Source: Vibrio sp. UBA2441 (GTDB taxonomy: Bacteria > Pseudomonadota > Gammaproteobacteria > Enterobacterales > Vibrionaceae). From it: DNA of 64,000 bases. The translations under genes and the position numbers were made by a program. The stretch covers positions 24,165-88,164 of the forward strand of contig DDQN01000024.1 of NCBI GenBank assembly GCA_002342685.1, given 5' to 3'. The first letter of the stretch is position 1. Each line of letters starts with the position of its first letter. Under the pieces are notes generated by a model that was not told the DNA's origin, did not search any database, and saw nothing but the letters and a program-made list of their open reading frames with translations. Of this stretch, positions 1 to 9,455 are shown piece after piece.

Positions 1-66
1 ACCGAAGATAAATGGGGTTGGTTAGATCCAGTTTATCCTGAAAAATCAAACGGTTCTAAGAATTAG
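1..66 (+). CDS. ilvE: branched-chain amino acid aminotransferase IlvE, C-terminal end only
   Basis: The first 22 codons of the window read TEDKWGWLDPVYPEKSNGSK followed by N and a TAG stop. The TEDKWGWLDP motif is the usual end of IlvE, the PLP enzyme that makes the last transamination step of valine, leucine and isoleucine synthesis. The rest of the gene lies upstream of the window. It ends 21 bases before ilvD on the same strand, which fits the ilvG-M-E-D-A operon order of enterics and vibrios. The identification rests on a short tail plus the context. Confidence 0.85.
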   Translation, partial: TEDKWGWLDPVYPEKSNGSKN

Positions 67-87
67 AAAAGAAGGAATTTAGCTAAA

Positions 88-1938
88 ATGTCAACAAAAA
101 TAAAATATCGTAGCGCTACAACAACTCATGGCCGCAACATGGCTGGCGCTCGTGCTCTATGGCGCGCAACAGGTGTAAAAGATGAAGATTTCGGTAAACC
201 TATTATTGCCGTCGTTAACTCGTTCACCCAGTTTGTACCGGGCCACGTTCATTTAAAAGATATGGGCCAACTTGTAGCCAGAGAAATTGAAGCCGCTGGT
301 GGTATTGCAAAAGAGTTCAATACTATTGCCGTCGATGACGGAATAGCTATGGGGCATGGCGGCATGCTTTACTCATTACCTTCTCGCGAACTTATCGCTG
401 ACTCTGTAGAGTACATGGTTAATGCTCACTGTGCTGATGCTATGGTTTGTATTTCTAACTGCGACAAAATCACTCCGGGAATGATGATGGCTGCATTGCG
501 CCTGAATATTCCGGTAATTTTCGTTTCTGGTGGCCCAATGGAAGCGGGTAAGACTAAGCTTTCCGATCAGCTTATCAAGCTCGATCTCGTTGATGCAATG
601 ATTCAAGGTGCAGATCCAAGCGTATCAGACGAACAGAGTGAACAAATCGAACGTTCTGCTTGTCCAACCTGCGGATCCTGCTCGGGAATGTTCACCGCAA
701 ACTCAATGAACTGTTTAACAGAAGCACTTGGTTTAAGTCAACCGGGTAACGGCTCTTTGTTAGCGACACACGCTGACCGTAAAGAACTGTTCCTGAGCGC
801 TGGGCGCCGTGTCGTTGAGCTAACAAAACGCTACTATGAACAAGGCGACAAATCTGCTCTGCCTCGCAACATTGCAACAAAAGATGCATTTGAAAATGCT
901 ATGGCATTAGACATCGCGATGGGTGGCTCTACAAATACCGTTCTTCACTTACTTGCATCTGCCCAAGAGGGTGAAATTGATTTCGATATGGAAGATATCG
1001 ATCGCATGTCACGAAGAGTTCCTCATCTATGTAAGGTTGCCCCTTCTACTCAAAAGTATCATATGGAAGACGTGCACCGTGCCGGTGGTGTAATGGCTAT
1101 CCTTGGCGAACTTGATCGTGCAGGTTTGATCAATAACCAAACTAAGACCGTTCTTGGTTTAACTATGCAAGATCAATTAGCACAATACGATATCATGCAG
1201 ACAGAGTCTGAAGAGATAAACTCATTTTTCCGAGCAGGACCTGCAGGTATCCGCACTACCGAAGCATTTTCCCAAGATTGCCGTTGGGATACAGTTGATA
1301 ATGATCGCATGGATGGCTGTATTCGAACCAAAGAAAATGCCTTTAGCCAAGAGGGAGGACTGGCAGTTCTTCGTGGTAATATCGCACTTGACGGCTGTAT
1401 TGTTAAAACCGCAGGCGTAGACGAAGAGAATCATACTTTCCAAGGCCCAGCTGTTGTATTTGAAAGTCAAGAAGACGCTGTTGAAGGCATTCTTGGTGGT
1501 GCAGTTAAAGCTGGTGATGTAGTCGTCATTCGCTATGAGGGACCAAAAGGCGGACCAGGTATGCAAGAAATGCTATACCCTACCACCTACCTCAAATCGA
1601 TGGGGCTAGGTAAAGAGTGTGCCCTGTTAACTGATGGACGCTTCTCTGGTGGCACATCAGGCCTCTCTATTGGTCATGCATCACCGGAAGCAGCTAATGG
1701 AGGCACTATTGGCTTAGTCAATAATGGTGACACTATAACCATTGATATTCCAAATCGCTCTATCTCATTAGGCGTCAACGAAGACGAACTCTCTGCCCGT
1801 CGCGCAAAACAAGATGCACTTGGCTGGAAACCAGCCAACCGTCAGCGTGAAGTATCCTTTGCCCTGAAAGCATACGCTAGTATGGCAACCAGTGCAGACA
1901 AAGGTGCAGTACGAGACAAGTCGATGCTAGAGGACTAG
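88..1938 (+). CDS. ilvD: dihydroxy-acid dehydratase IlvD
   Basis: Dehydrates 2,3-dihydroxy-isovalerate and its C6 homologue to the 2-keto acids in valine and isoleucine synthesis; a cytoplasmic iron-sulfur enzyme. The 616-residue length is normal for the bacterial family. The cluster-binding cysteines are visible at residue 125 in NCDKITPGM and at residues 192/195 in CPTCGSCSGMFTANSMN. The C-terminal part carries DGRFSGGTSGLSIGHASPEA, the conserved active-site loop. The ATG has an AAGGA ribosome site about 10 bases upstream. It lies between ilvE and ilvA and is cotranscribed with both; only 3 bases separate its stop from the ilvA start, so the two are probably translationally coupled. Confidence 0.98.
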   Translation: MSTKIKYRSATTTHGRNMAGARALWRATGVKDEDFGKPIIAVVNSFTQFVPGHVHLKDMGQLVAREIEAAGGIAKEFNTIAVDDGIAMGHGGMLYSLPSRELIADSVEYMVNAHCADAMVCISNCDKITPGMMMAALRLNIPVIFVSGGPMEAGKTKLSDQLIKLDLVDAMIQGADPSVSDEQSEQIERSACPTCGSCSGMFTANSMNCLTEALGLSQPGNGSLLATHADRKELFLSAGRRVVELTKRYYEQGDKSALPRNIATKDAFENAMALDIAMGGSTNTVLHLLASAQEGEIDFDMEDIDRMSRRVPHLCKVAPSTQKYHMEDVHRAGGVMAILGELDRAGLINNQTKTVLGLTMQDQLAQYDIMQTESEEINSFFRAGPAGIRTTEAFSQDCRWDTVDNDRMDGCIRTKENAFSQEGGLAVLRGNIALDGCIVKTAGVDEENHTFQGPAVVFESQEDAVEGILGGAVKAGDVVVIRYEGPKGGPGMQEMLYPTTYLKSMGLGKECALLTDGRFSGGTSGLSIGHASPEAANGGTIGLVNNGDTITIDIPNRSISLGVNEDELSARRAKQDALGWKPANRQREVSFALKAYASMATSADKGAVRDKSMLED

Positions 1939-1941
1939 CCG

Positions 1942-3474
1942 ATGACGACAACGAAACAAACTGGCGCAGAATATCTGCGCCAGATCTTGAGAGCACCTGT
2001 ATACGAAGTCGCTACCGTAACACAACTACAAGATATGCCTCGACTATCTGACCGTATAGATAATGAAGTACAGATAAAGCGTGAAGATCGCCAACCTGTA
2101 CACTCATTTAAGTTACGTGGGGCTTACAACATGGTTGCCAGCCTGTCTGAAAAACAAAAGAAGGCAGGCGTTATAGCGGCATCTGCAGGCAACCATGCAC
2201 AAGGCATGGCTCTGTCAGGCACAAAGCTGGGTATCAAAACCACGATAGTGATGCCAAAAACTACACCCGATATTAAAGTTGATGCGGTGCGTAGTTTTGG
2301 TGGTGAGGTAGTTCTGCACGGCAGCAATTTTGATGAAGCCAAAGCAGAAGCAGAAAGATTGTCTGAACTTAACGGCTATACTTTTGTTCCCCCATTTGAT
2401 CATCCATTAGTGATTGCAGGACAGGGCACTATTGGGATGGAAATGCTGCAACAAAACGGACATCTCGATTATATCTTCGTTCCTGTTGGTGGCGGTGGAT
2501 TAGCGGCAGGTGTTGCCGTTTTGGTTAAACAGCTGATGCCCGAAATCAAGGTCATTGCAGTAGAACCCGAAGATTCCTCTTGCCTGAAAGCAGCTATGGA
2601 TGCAGGTGAACCCGTTGTTCTTGACCAAATAAGCATGTTTGCTGACGGTGTCGCCGTCAAACGTATTGGTGAAGAAACCTTCCGCTTATGTAACGAATAT
2701 CTGGATGGTCACATCGCCGTTTCCAGTGATGAAATATGCTCTGCGGTTAAAGATATTTTTGAAGATACTCGCGCTATAGCTGAGCCCTCCGGAGCTTTAG
2801 CTCTTGCAGGTCTTAAAAAATTTGCTGAAAAGAACGAACTAAAAGAGAAAAAACTGGCGACGGTTCTTTCTGGAGCCAACACAAATTTTCACGGTTTACG
2901 TTATGTTTCTGAACGCTGTGAACTGGGTGAAAAACGTGAAGGGTTATTGGCTGTTACCATCCCCGAGCAACCGGGCGCATTCTATCAGTTTTGCCAAATC
3001 ATTGGCGGTAGAGCAGTTACTGAATTTAACTATCGCTTCAGTGATGAGAGTTTGGCTAATATCTTTGTTGGTGTTCGTCTTCAGGAGGGCCAGAAAGAAT
3101 TGGATAGCATTATTCATGAACTTCATGAGGCTGGTTACCCTGTCGTTGACCTTTCCGATGATGAAATGGCTAAACTCCACATTCGCTATATGATCGGTGG
3201 CAAACCATCTAAGCAATTAAAGGAACGTTTATACAGCTTTGAATTTCCAGAGTATCCAGGAGCCTTACTTAAGTTCCTAAGCACCCTAGGAACTCATTGG
3301 AACATAAGCCTGTTCAACTATCGCAACCATGGTGCTGATTATGGTCGGGTATTATGTGGATTTGAATTAGAAGAGTCCGATCTTTCTCGTTTCTCATCTC
3401 ATTTACATGAATTAGGCTACCAATATAAAGATGAATCGGATAACCCGGCTTATCAGTTTTTTCTGAAAAAATGA
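1942..3474 (+). CDS. ilvA: threonine deaminase IlvA (biosynthetic threonine ammonia-lyase)
   Basis: Converts threonine to 2-oxobutanoate and ammonia, the committed step to isoleucine. The PLP lysine is in HSFKLRGAYNM (K57), and the glycine-rich phosphate loop VGGGGLAAG is present near residue 183. After the catalytic domain (about residues 1–325) come two ACT-like regulatory repeats, at about 340–410 and 432–505. That marks the isoleucine-inhibited biosynthetic form of about 510 residues rather than the short catabolic TdcB. It is the last gene of the ilv operon and is followed at once by a hairpin terminator. Confidence 0.98.
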   Translation: MTTTKQTGAEYLRQILRAPVYEVATVTQLQDMPRLSDRIDNEVQIKREDRQPVHSFKLRGAYNMVASLSEKQKKAGVIAASAGNHAQGMALSGTKLGIKTTIVMPKTTPDIKVDAVRSFGGEVVLHGSNFDEAKAEAERLSELNGYTFVPPFDHPLVIAGQGTIGMEMLQQNGHLDYIFVPVGGGGLAAGVAVLVKQLMPEIKVIAVEPEDSSCLKAAMDAGEPVVLDQISMFADGVAVKRIGEETFRLCNEYLDGHIAVSSDEICSAVKDIFEDTRAIAEPSGALALAGLKKFAEKNELKEKKLATVLSGANTNFHGLRYVSERCELGEKREGLLAVTIPEQPGAFYQFCQIIGGRAVTEFNYRFSDESLANIFVGVRLQEGQKELDSIIHELHEAGYPVVDLSDDEMAKLHIRYMIGGKPSKQLKERLYSFEFPEYPGALLKFLSTLGTHWNISLFNYRNHGADYGRVLCGFELEESDLSRFSSHLHELGYQYKDESDNPAYQFFLKK

Positions 3475-3485
3475 TCATTTCAGAC

Positions 3486-3519
3486 AAAAAATAAAGGAGC
3501 TTCGCTCCTTTATTTTTTT
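3486..3519. terminator. bidirectional Rho-independent terminator between ilvA and glmU
   Basis: A stem with GGAGC pairing to GCTCC, extended by A-rich/T-rich arms, around a TTC loop. It has A-runs on the left and T-runs on the right, so it can stop transcription of ilvA on + and of glmU on −. The two genes converge here. Confidence 0.88.
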
Positions 3520-3563
3520 AAGTTTTAAAGCCAAAAATTCGGCCTCAACACAAGGTTAATCAA

Positions 3564-4925
3564 TTATTTTTTCTTAACCGGACGCTGCCAATCAGAGATT
3601 CTTCGCTCTTTAGCTCGTGTAATGACTAATTCACCTTCGGCGACATCTTTAGTCAAAGTTGTACCAGCACCGATAGTTGCACCATTGGCAATAGTGACAG
3701 GGGCCACCAGCTGACAATCAGAGCCTACAAACACATCATCACCGATTATCGTTTTAAATTTATTAGCACCATCGTAGTTACAAGTGATCACACCTGCTCC
3801 CACATTAGTACGTTGGCCAATTTCCGCATCGCCGATATAAGTAAGATGGTTAGCTTTAGAACCTTCACCAATCAAACCATTCTTCACCTCAACAAAATTG
3901 CCAACATGAGCATCATTACGAAGTTCCGCACCAGGTCGAAGACGGGTAAATGGACCAACTGTACATTTTTCACCTACAGTTGCGCCTTCAATAACACTGT
4001 ATGGACGAACCAGAGTATTATCATCAATTTCACAATCTTTAAGTACACAACCTGCGCCAATAATAACGTTATCACCTAACGTTACAGACCCTTCGATAAT
4101 AACGTTAACGTCAATTTCCACATCCATGCCGCATTGCAACTCACCACGTAAATCAAATCGGCCAGGATCTCGAAGCATAACTCCTTGTTCTAACAACTTC
4201 TCAGCTTGCATCAGCTGATAAGCCTTTTCTAAACGAGCCAGCTGCACACGGTTATTAACCCCTTCAACTTCAACAGCTTTAGCTGGATGAACTGCCTCAA
4301 TTGCACGACCTTCTGCATGAGCTGCAGCAATAATATCAGTAAGGTAATATTCACCTTGAGCATTGTCGTTACTTAAATTTGATAGCCAACGTTTCAGGTC
4401 GCCACCCGTTGCCACTAAAACACCGGTATTAATTTCCTGGATACGTTTTTGCTCTTCACTGGCATCTTTCTGTTCAACAATAGCCACGACAGAGCCGTTT
4501 TCGCGAACAATTCGTCCATATCCATCAGGGTTGTCCAATAATACCGTTAGCAGGCCAATGCCGCCTTCTGGCTGAGCATCTAACAAGCTTTCTAATGTGT
4601 CAGAGGAGATAAGAGGTACATCACCATACAAAACCAGCACTTTCTCATTGGCATCAAACTTATCAGATGCCTGATCAACCGCGTGACCAGTACCAAGCTG
4701 ATCCGCCTGAAGTACCCAGTTCACAGGTTCATCTTTTAGTACCTTTTGCATCTGCTCTCCACCATGGCCGTAGACCAAGTGAATATTTTGTGCACCTAAA
4801 CCATCACAAGTATCAATGACATGTTTTGCCATCGGTTTTCCCGCCAATGTATGCAGAACCTTTGGTGTGTTTGAATACATACGGGTACCTTTACCCGCAG
4901 CAAGGATCACCGCGCTAAACTTCAT
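3564..4925 (-). CDS. glmU: bifunctional GlmU: glucosamine-1-phosphate acetyltransferase / GlcNAc-1-P uridyltransferase
   Basis: Makes UDP-N-acetylglucosamine, the precursor of peptidoglycan and lipid A. The N-terminal nucleotidyltransferase domain (about 1–225) begins with the signature LAAGKGTRMYS. The C-terminal half is a left-handed beta-helix of hexapeptide repeats (VIIGAGCVL, TVGPFTRLRPGA and similar), with the acetyltransferase motif NHLTYIGDAEIG. The 453-residue length is standard. It sits downstream of the atp operon on the same strand, as in E. coli and vibrios, but a strong terminator separates it from atpC, so it probably has its own promoter in the 164-base gap. Confidence 0.98.
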   Translation of the reverse strand: MKFSAVILAAGKGTRMYSNTPKVLHTLAGKPMAKHVIDTCDGLGAQNIHLVYGHGGEQMQKVLKDEPVNWVLQADQLGTGHAVDQASDKFDANEKVLVLYGDVPLISSDTLESLLDAQPEGGIGLLTVLLDNPDGYGRIVRENGSVVAIVEQKDASEEQKRIQEINTGVLVATGGDLKRWLSNLSNDNAQGEYYLTDIIAAAHAEGRAIEAVHPAKAVEVEGVNNRVQLARLEKAYQLMQAEKLLEQGVMLRDPGRFDLRGELQCGMDVEIDVNVIIEGSVTLGDNVIIGAGCVLKDCEIDDNTLVRPYSVIEGATVGEKCTVGPFTRLRPGAELRNDAHVGNFVEVKNGLIGEGSKANHLTYIGDAEIGQRTNVGAGVITCNYDGANKFKTIIGDDVFVGSDCQLVAPVTIANGATIGAGTTLTKDVAEGELVITRAKERRISDWQRPVKKK

Positions 4926-5044
4926 GGAATAAACCTATATTTATTTTAGTGTTAGAGAGCAATTTTACCTCGTTTACAAAAAAAACACACGTTATGCAGA
5001 TTGTTTGAACTTGAATTTAATCAAAGCGGATAGCAAAAAAAAAC

Positions 5045-5073
5045 AAAAAGGCGACCATAAGGTCGCCTTTTTC
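5045..5073 (-). terminator. terminator of the atp operon
   Basis: An AAAAGGCGACC arm pairs with GGTCGCCTTTT around an ATAA loop. On the − strand the stem is followed by a long T-run. It lies just after the atpC stop, upstream of glmU. Confidence 0.9.
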
Positions 5074-5089
5074 ACATTACACTAAAAGA

Positions 5090-5512
5090 CTAGCGTCTGT
5101 TTTTTGTCAACTCGATTACTCGAAGCTGAGCAATAGCTTTAGCCAGTTCACTGGCCGCTTGTGCGAAGTTCATATCGCCATGCTGATTCTTAATGTTTTC
5201 CTCAGCTTGACGTTTGGCTTCTTCTGCCTTAGCTGCGTCTAGTTCTTCACCACGAATTGCAGTATCAGCCAATACGGTTGCCGTACTAGGCTGAACTTCA
5301 ACAATACCACCAGAAACATAAATAATTTCTTCGTGGCCGTGTTGCTTAACAATACGCACCATACCAGGCTTAATAGCGGTCAGCAGCGGTGTGTGTCCAT
5401 GGAAAATACCAAGTTCACCTTCGCTCCCGGTCACCTGAAACGTTTCTACAAGCCCTGAGAAAATTTTCTTCTCTGCACTTACTACGTCCAGGTGCAAGGT
5501 CATTGCTGCCAT
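5090..5512 (-). CDS. atpC: ATP synthase F1 epsilon subunit
   Basis: Epsilon belongs to the central rotor stalk of F1 and can inhibit ATP hydrolysis. The 140-residue protein has the N-terminal beta-sandwich (TLHLDVVSAEKKIFSGL, GSEGELGIFHGHTPLL) and a C-terminal helical hairpin ending AKAIAQLRVIELTKNRR. The ATG follows a good AGGAGGCGAC ribosome site. It is the last gene of the operon, 18 bases after atpD, and is followed by a hairpin terminator. Confidence 0.98.
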   Translation of the reverse strand: MAAMTLHLDVVSAEKKIFSGLVETFQVTGSEGELGIFHGHTPLLTAIKPGMVRIVKQHGHEEIIYVSGGIVEVQPSTATVLADTAIRGEELDAAKAEEAKRQAEENIKNQHGDMNFAQAASELAKAIAQLRVIELTKNRR

Positions 5513-5530
5513 GTCGCCTCCTATTTAGCC

Positions 5531-6934
5531 TTATAGCTTCTTAGCATTCTCTATCGCATCGTCAATTGCACCGCAGTACATAAACGCTTGCTCAGGAATG
5601 TCATCGTATTCACCAGATAGTAAACCTTTGAAGCCACGTAATGTCTCTTTCAGAGATACGTAGATACCAGGGTCACCTGTAAATACTTCAGCTACGTGAT
5701 AAGGCTGAGTTAGGAAACGTTCAATCTTACGTGCACGTGATACCACTAGCTTGTCTTCTTCAGACAATTCATCCATACCCAGGATAGCGATGATATCTTT
5801 CAGCTCTTTATAGCGCTGAAGTGTAGACTGAACACCACGAGCTACGTCGTAATGATCTTGACCTACGACCAATGGATCAAGCTGACGTGAAGTCGAATCC
5901 AATGGATCAATCGCTGGGTATAGACCCATAGCGGCGATGTTACGGCTAAGTACAACCGTTGCATCCAAGTGAGCAAACGTCGTTGCTGGAGATGGGTCAG
6001 TCAAGTCATCCGCAGGTACATATACCGCCTGTACAGACGTGATAGAACCTTGGCGAGTTGAAGTGATACGTTCCTGAAGAACACCCATTTCCTCTGCCAG
6101 TGTTGGCTGATAACCTACCGCAGATGGCATACGACCAAGAAGTGCCGATACCTCTGTACCCGCAAGGGTATAACGATAAATGTTATCAACGAACAACAGT
6201 ACATCACGACCTTCATCACGAAAACGCTCTGCCATTGTCAAACCAGTCAAAGCAACACGTAGACGGTTACCTGGTGGCTCGTTCATCTGGCCATATACCA
6301 TTGCTACTTTAGATTCTTCAGGATTCTCAACGTTAACAACGCCAGCTTCCTGCATCTCATAGTAGAAGTCATTACCTTCACGAGTACGTTCACCGACACC
6401 CGCAAATACTGAAAGACCTGAGTGTTGTAGTGCGATGTTGTTGATAAGTTCCATCATGTTAACGGTCTTACCTACACCAGCACCACCAAATAGACCAATT
6501 TTACCACCTTTAGCAAATGGGCAAATCAAGTCGATTACTTTAACGCCAGTCTCTAGAAGTTCAGACACATTGGACTGCTCTTCATAACTTGGTGCTTCAC
6601 GGTGAATAGCATAGTGCTCTTCCGCGCCAATTTCGCCACACTCGTCAATCGCATCACCTAAAACATTCATGATACGGCCAAGTGTTTTTGTACCTACTGG
6701 TACAGTAATTGGAGCGCCAGTGTTCTCTACTACTAATCCACGACGTAAACCATCAGAGCTACCCATTACGATTGCGCGAATAACGCCACCGCCAAGCTGC
6801 TGTTGAACTTCAAGAACAAGACGTTCTTTAGATTCAATAACATTCAGAGCATCGTATACACGAGGTACTTCACCCTGTGGGAACTCTACGTCGACTACCG
6901 CACCGATGATCTGTACGATCTTACCTGTAGCCAT
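5531..6934 (-). CDS. atpD: ATP synthase F1 beta subunit
   Basis: Catalytic subunit of F1; binds and makes ATP at the alpha/beta interfaces. Walker A is GGAGVGKT at residues 150–157. The glutamate-containing motif GVGERTREGNDFYYEM and the loop with LLFVDNIYRYTLAGTEVSALL follow. Its 467 residues match the usual vibrio length. It lies between atpG and atpC on the − strand with short gaps of 34 and 18 bases. Confidence 0.99.
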   Translation of the reverse strand: MATGKIVQIIGAVVDVEFPQGEVPRVYDALNVIESKERLVLEVQQQLGGGVIRAIVMGSSDGLRRGLVVENTGAPITVPVGTKTLGRIMNVLGDAIDECGEIGAEEHYAIHREAPSYEEQSNVSELLETGVKVIDLICPFAKGGKIGLFGGAGVGKTVNMMELINNIALQHSGLSVFAGVGERTREGNDFYYEMQEAGVVNVENPEESKVAMVYGQMNEPPGNRLRVALTGLTMAERFRDEGRDVLLFVDNIYRYTLAGTEVSALLGRMPSAVGYQPTLAEEMGVLQERITSTRQGSITSVQAVYVPADDLTDPSPATTFAHLDATVVLSRNIAAMGLYPAIDPLDSTSRQLDPLVVGQDHYDVARGVQSTLQRYKELKDIIAILGMDELSEEDKLVVSRARKIERFLTQPYHVAEVFTGDPGIYVSLKETLRGFKGLLSGEYDDIPEQAFMYCGAIDDAIENAKKL

Positions 6935-6968
6935 CGTTAATCCTCTAACTAATTAGTTTTACCTAAGC

Positions 6969-7835
6969 TTAAACCGCAGCTGCACCTGAAACAATTTCAG
7001 AAAGTTCTTGTGTAATAGCCGATTGACGGGCTTTGTTATACACAAGTTCTAAATCTTCAATCAGGTCACTAGCGTTGTCTGTAGCTGCCTTCATCGCAAT
7101 CATTCGAGCCGCTTGCTCACAAGCAAGGTTTTCTACCACACCTTGATACACTTGAGATTCGACATAACGAACCAACAATGTGTCCAGTAGTGGTTTTGGC
7201 TCAGGCTCATATATATAGTCCCAAGAATGAGTACGCTGCATATCTTCGCTATCCGATTTAGGCAAAGGTAGCAATTGATCGATCGTTGGTTCTTGAACCA
7301 TAGTGTTAACAAACCTGTTAAACACTACGTACAGGCGATCTAACTCACCTTCATCATATTTCTTCAGCATAACACCGACAGAACCAATCAAGTCTTCAAG
7401 GCTTGGATCATCTCCAAGACCAGATACTTGAGCAGCTACTTTAGCGCCACTGTTATTGAAAAATGCTGTTGCTTTAGATCCTATTACGGCTAAATCAATT
7501 TCAGCACCTTTCTCTTTCCACTCTTGCATATCTAACATGGCTTTTTTGAACAAGTTAATGTTCAAGCCACCACACAAGCCGCGGTCAGTAGAAATAATGA
7601 TGTAACCAACACGTTTGGCTTCACGTTCTTCTAAGTACGGATGTTTGTACTCCAGATTACCGTTTGCCAAATGACCGATCACTTTACGCATTGTTTCAGC
7701 ATATGGACGAGAAGCTCCCATTGCGTCTTGAGAACGACGCATTTTTGAAGCTGCTACCATTTCCATCGCTTTCGTGATCTTTTGAGTGCTTTTAACACTC
7801 CCGATCTTAGTACGAATTTCTTTTGCGCCGGCCAT
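6969..7835 (-). CDS. atpG: ATP synthase F1 gamma subunit
   Basis: The rotating shaft inside the alpha3-beta3 ring. The two long coiled-coil ends are intact: the N-terminal helix with KEIRTKIGSVKSTQKITKAM and the C-terminal helix with MKAATDNASDLI and NKARQSAITQELSEIV. The 288-residue length is normal. It is part of the atp operon, after atpA. Confidence 0.98.
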   Translation of the reverse strand: MAGAKEIRTKIGSVKSTQKITKAMEMVAASKMRRSQDAMGASRPYAETMRKVIGHLANGNLEYKHPYLEEREAKRVGYIIISTDRGLCGGLNINLFKKAMLDMQEWKEKGAEIDLAVIGSKATAFFNNSGAKVAAQVSGLGDDPSLEDLIGSVGVMLKKYDEGELDRLYVVFNRFVNTMVQEPTIDQLLPLPKSDSEDMQRTHSWDYIYEPEPKPLLDTLLVRYVESQVYQGVVENLACEQAARMIAMKAATDNASDLIEDLELVYNKARQSAITQELSEIVSGAAAV

Positions 7836-7900
7836 CGTATTACTCTCTCTTTATGATAATTTCGTTATTGGTGACCCTAAGGTCACCTACTCATTATCAA

Positions 7901-9442
7901 TTACCAGGTCTGGGTTGCTACGAAATCGTCAACTAGCTTCTTAAGCTGGGATTCGACTTCATCATTGTATGCACCCGTCGTATCGATCTCTTTTACAAAA
8001 TCGGCAAACTGGCTACGAGCAAACGAAAGTAACGCATCTTCGAAGTCAGCAAGCTTATTAAGCTCGATACCTTCTAAATAACCACGCTCCGCCGCAAAGA
8101 TAACTAGAGCCTGATCAAATACAGACATAGGAGCATATTGTTTCTGCTTCATAAGTTCTGTTACTTTTTGACCGTGATCTAGTTGTTTCTTAGTCGCTTC
8201 ATCAAGATCAGATGAGAACTGAGCAAATGCAGCCAATTCACGATACTGTGCTAGAGCGGTACGGATACCACCAGATAGCTTCTTAATGATTTTCGTTTGT
8301 GCTGAACCACCTACACGAGAAACTGAGATACCTGGGTCAACAGCAGGACGAACACCTGCACTGAACAGTTCAGTTTGTAGGAAGATCTGACCATCAGTAA
8401 TCGAGATTACGTTAGTTGGTACGAATGCTGATACGTCACCGGCTTGAGTTTCGATGATAGGAAGCGCGGTCAAAGAACCGGTCTTACCTTTCACTTCACC
8501 GTTAGTGAAACGTTCTACATACTCTTCACTTACACGAGCAGCACGCTCTAGTAGACGAGAGTGGAGGTAGAATACATCCCCTGGGAATGCTTCACGGCCT
8601 GGTGGACGTTTAAGTAGCAGAGAGATCTGACGATAAGCTACTGCTTGTTTTGATAGATCATCATAAACAATCAGAGCATCTTCACCGCGGTCACGGAAGT
8701 ATTCACCCATCGCACAACCTGCATATGGCGCTAAGTATTGAAGCGCTGCAGATTCAGAAGCTGATGCAACAACCACAATTGTGTTTGCTAATGCGCCATG
8801 TTCTTCTAATTTGCGTACTACGTTTGCAATAGTCGATGCTTTCTGACCAATCGCGACGTAGATAGAGTAAATACCAGAATCTCTTTGGTTAATAATGGCA
8901 TCAATTGCCATCGCGGTTTTACCCGTTTGACGGTCACCGATAACAAGTTCACGCTGACCACGACCGATAGGGATCATGGCATCAACTGACTTATAACCAG
9001 TTTGTACAGGTTGATCTACCGATTTACGGTCGATTACACCTGGAGCGATAACTTCTACAGGAGAAGTCAATTTCGCTTCAATTGGACCTTTACCATCAAT
9101 AGGCTCACCCAGTGTGTTTACCACACGACCAAGCATTTCAGGACCTACTGGTACCTCAAGGATACGGCCAGTACCTGTTACTTTCATGCCTTCCTGAAGG
9201 TCAGCATATGGGCCCATTACAACTGCACCAACCGAGTCACGCTCAAGGTTAAGTGCGAGTGCATAACGACCACCCGGTAGTTCAATCATTTCACCTTGCA
9301 TCACGTCCGCTAGGCCGTGAATGCGAATAATACCATCGCTTACAGATACGATAGTACCTTCATTACGAGCTTCACTAACAACTTCGAAAGATTCGATACG
9401 TTGTTTGATTAGGTCGCTTATTTCTGTGGAATTAAGTTGCAT
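7901..9442 (-). CDS. atpA: ATP synthase F1 alpha subunit
   Basis: Non-catalytic nucleotide-binding subunit of F1. The frame is open to 9472, but the likely start is the internal ATG giving MQLNSTEISDLIKQRIESF, the conserved N-terminus of this family. It gives 513 residues and leaves a 13-base gap from atpH instead of a 17-base overlap. A GGGGA run lies about 7 bases upstream. Walker A is GDRQTGKT at residues 169–176, and the VIYDDLSKQA region is present. Confidence 0.97.
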   Translation of the reverse strand: MQLNSTEISDLIKQRIESFEVVSEARNEGTIVSVSDGIIRIHGLADVMQGEMIELPGGRYALALNLERDSVGAVVMGPYADLQEGMKVTGTGRILEVPVGPEMLGRVVNTLGEPIDGKGPIEAKLTSPVEVIAPGVIDRKSVDQPVQTGYKSVDAMIPIGRGQRELVIGDRQTGKTAMAIDAIINQRDSGIYSIYVAIGQKASTIANVVRKLEEHGALANTIVVVASASESAALQYLAPYAGCAMGEYFRDRGEDALIVYDDLSKQAVAYRQISLLLKRPPGREAFPGDVFYLHSRLLERAARVSEEYVERFTNGEVKGKTGSLTALPIIETQAGDVSAFVPTNVISITDGQIFLQTELFSAGVRPAVDPGISVSRVGGSAQTKIIKKLSGGIRTALAQYRELAAFAQFSSDLDEATKKQLDHGQKVTELMKQKQYAPMSVFDQALVIFAAERGYLEGIELNKLADFEDALLSFARSQFADFVKEIDTTGAYNDEVESQLKKLVDDFVATQTW

Positions 9443-9455
9443 GCTCCAATCCCCA

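Noticed and set aside
1222..1566. A 114-codon frame antisense to ilvD
   Set aside because: Shadow of a highly conserved gene; no ribosome site and no recognisable domain.
5701..5750. CACGTG within atpD as a parS candidate
   Set aside because: Only the central six bases match; the flanks do not form the TGTTNC/GNAACA arms.
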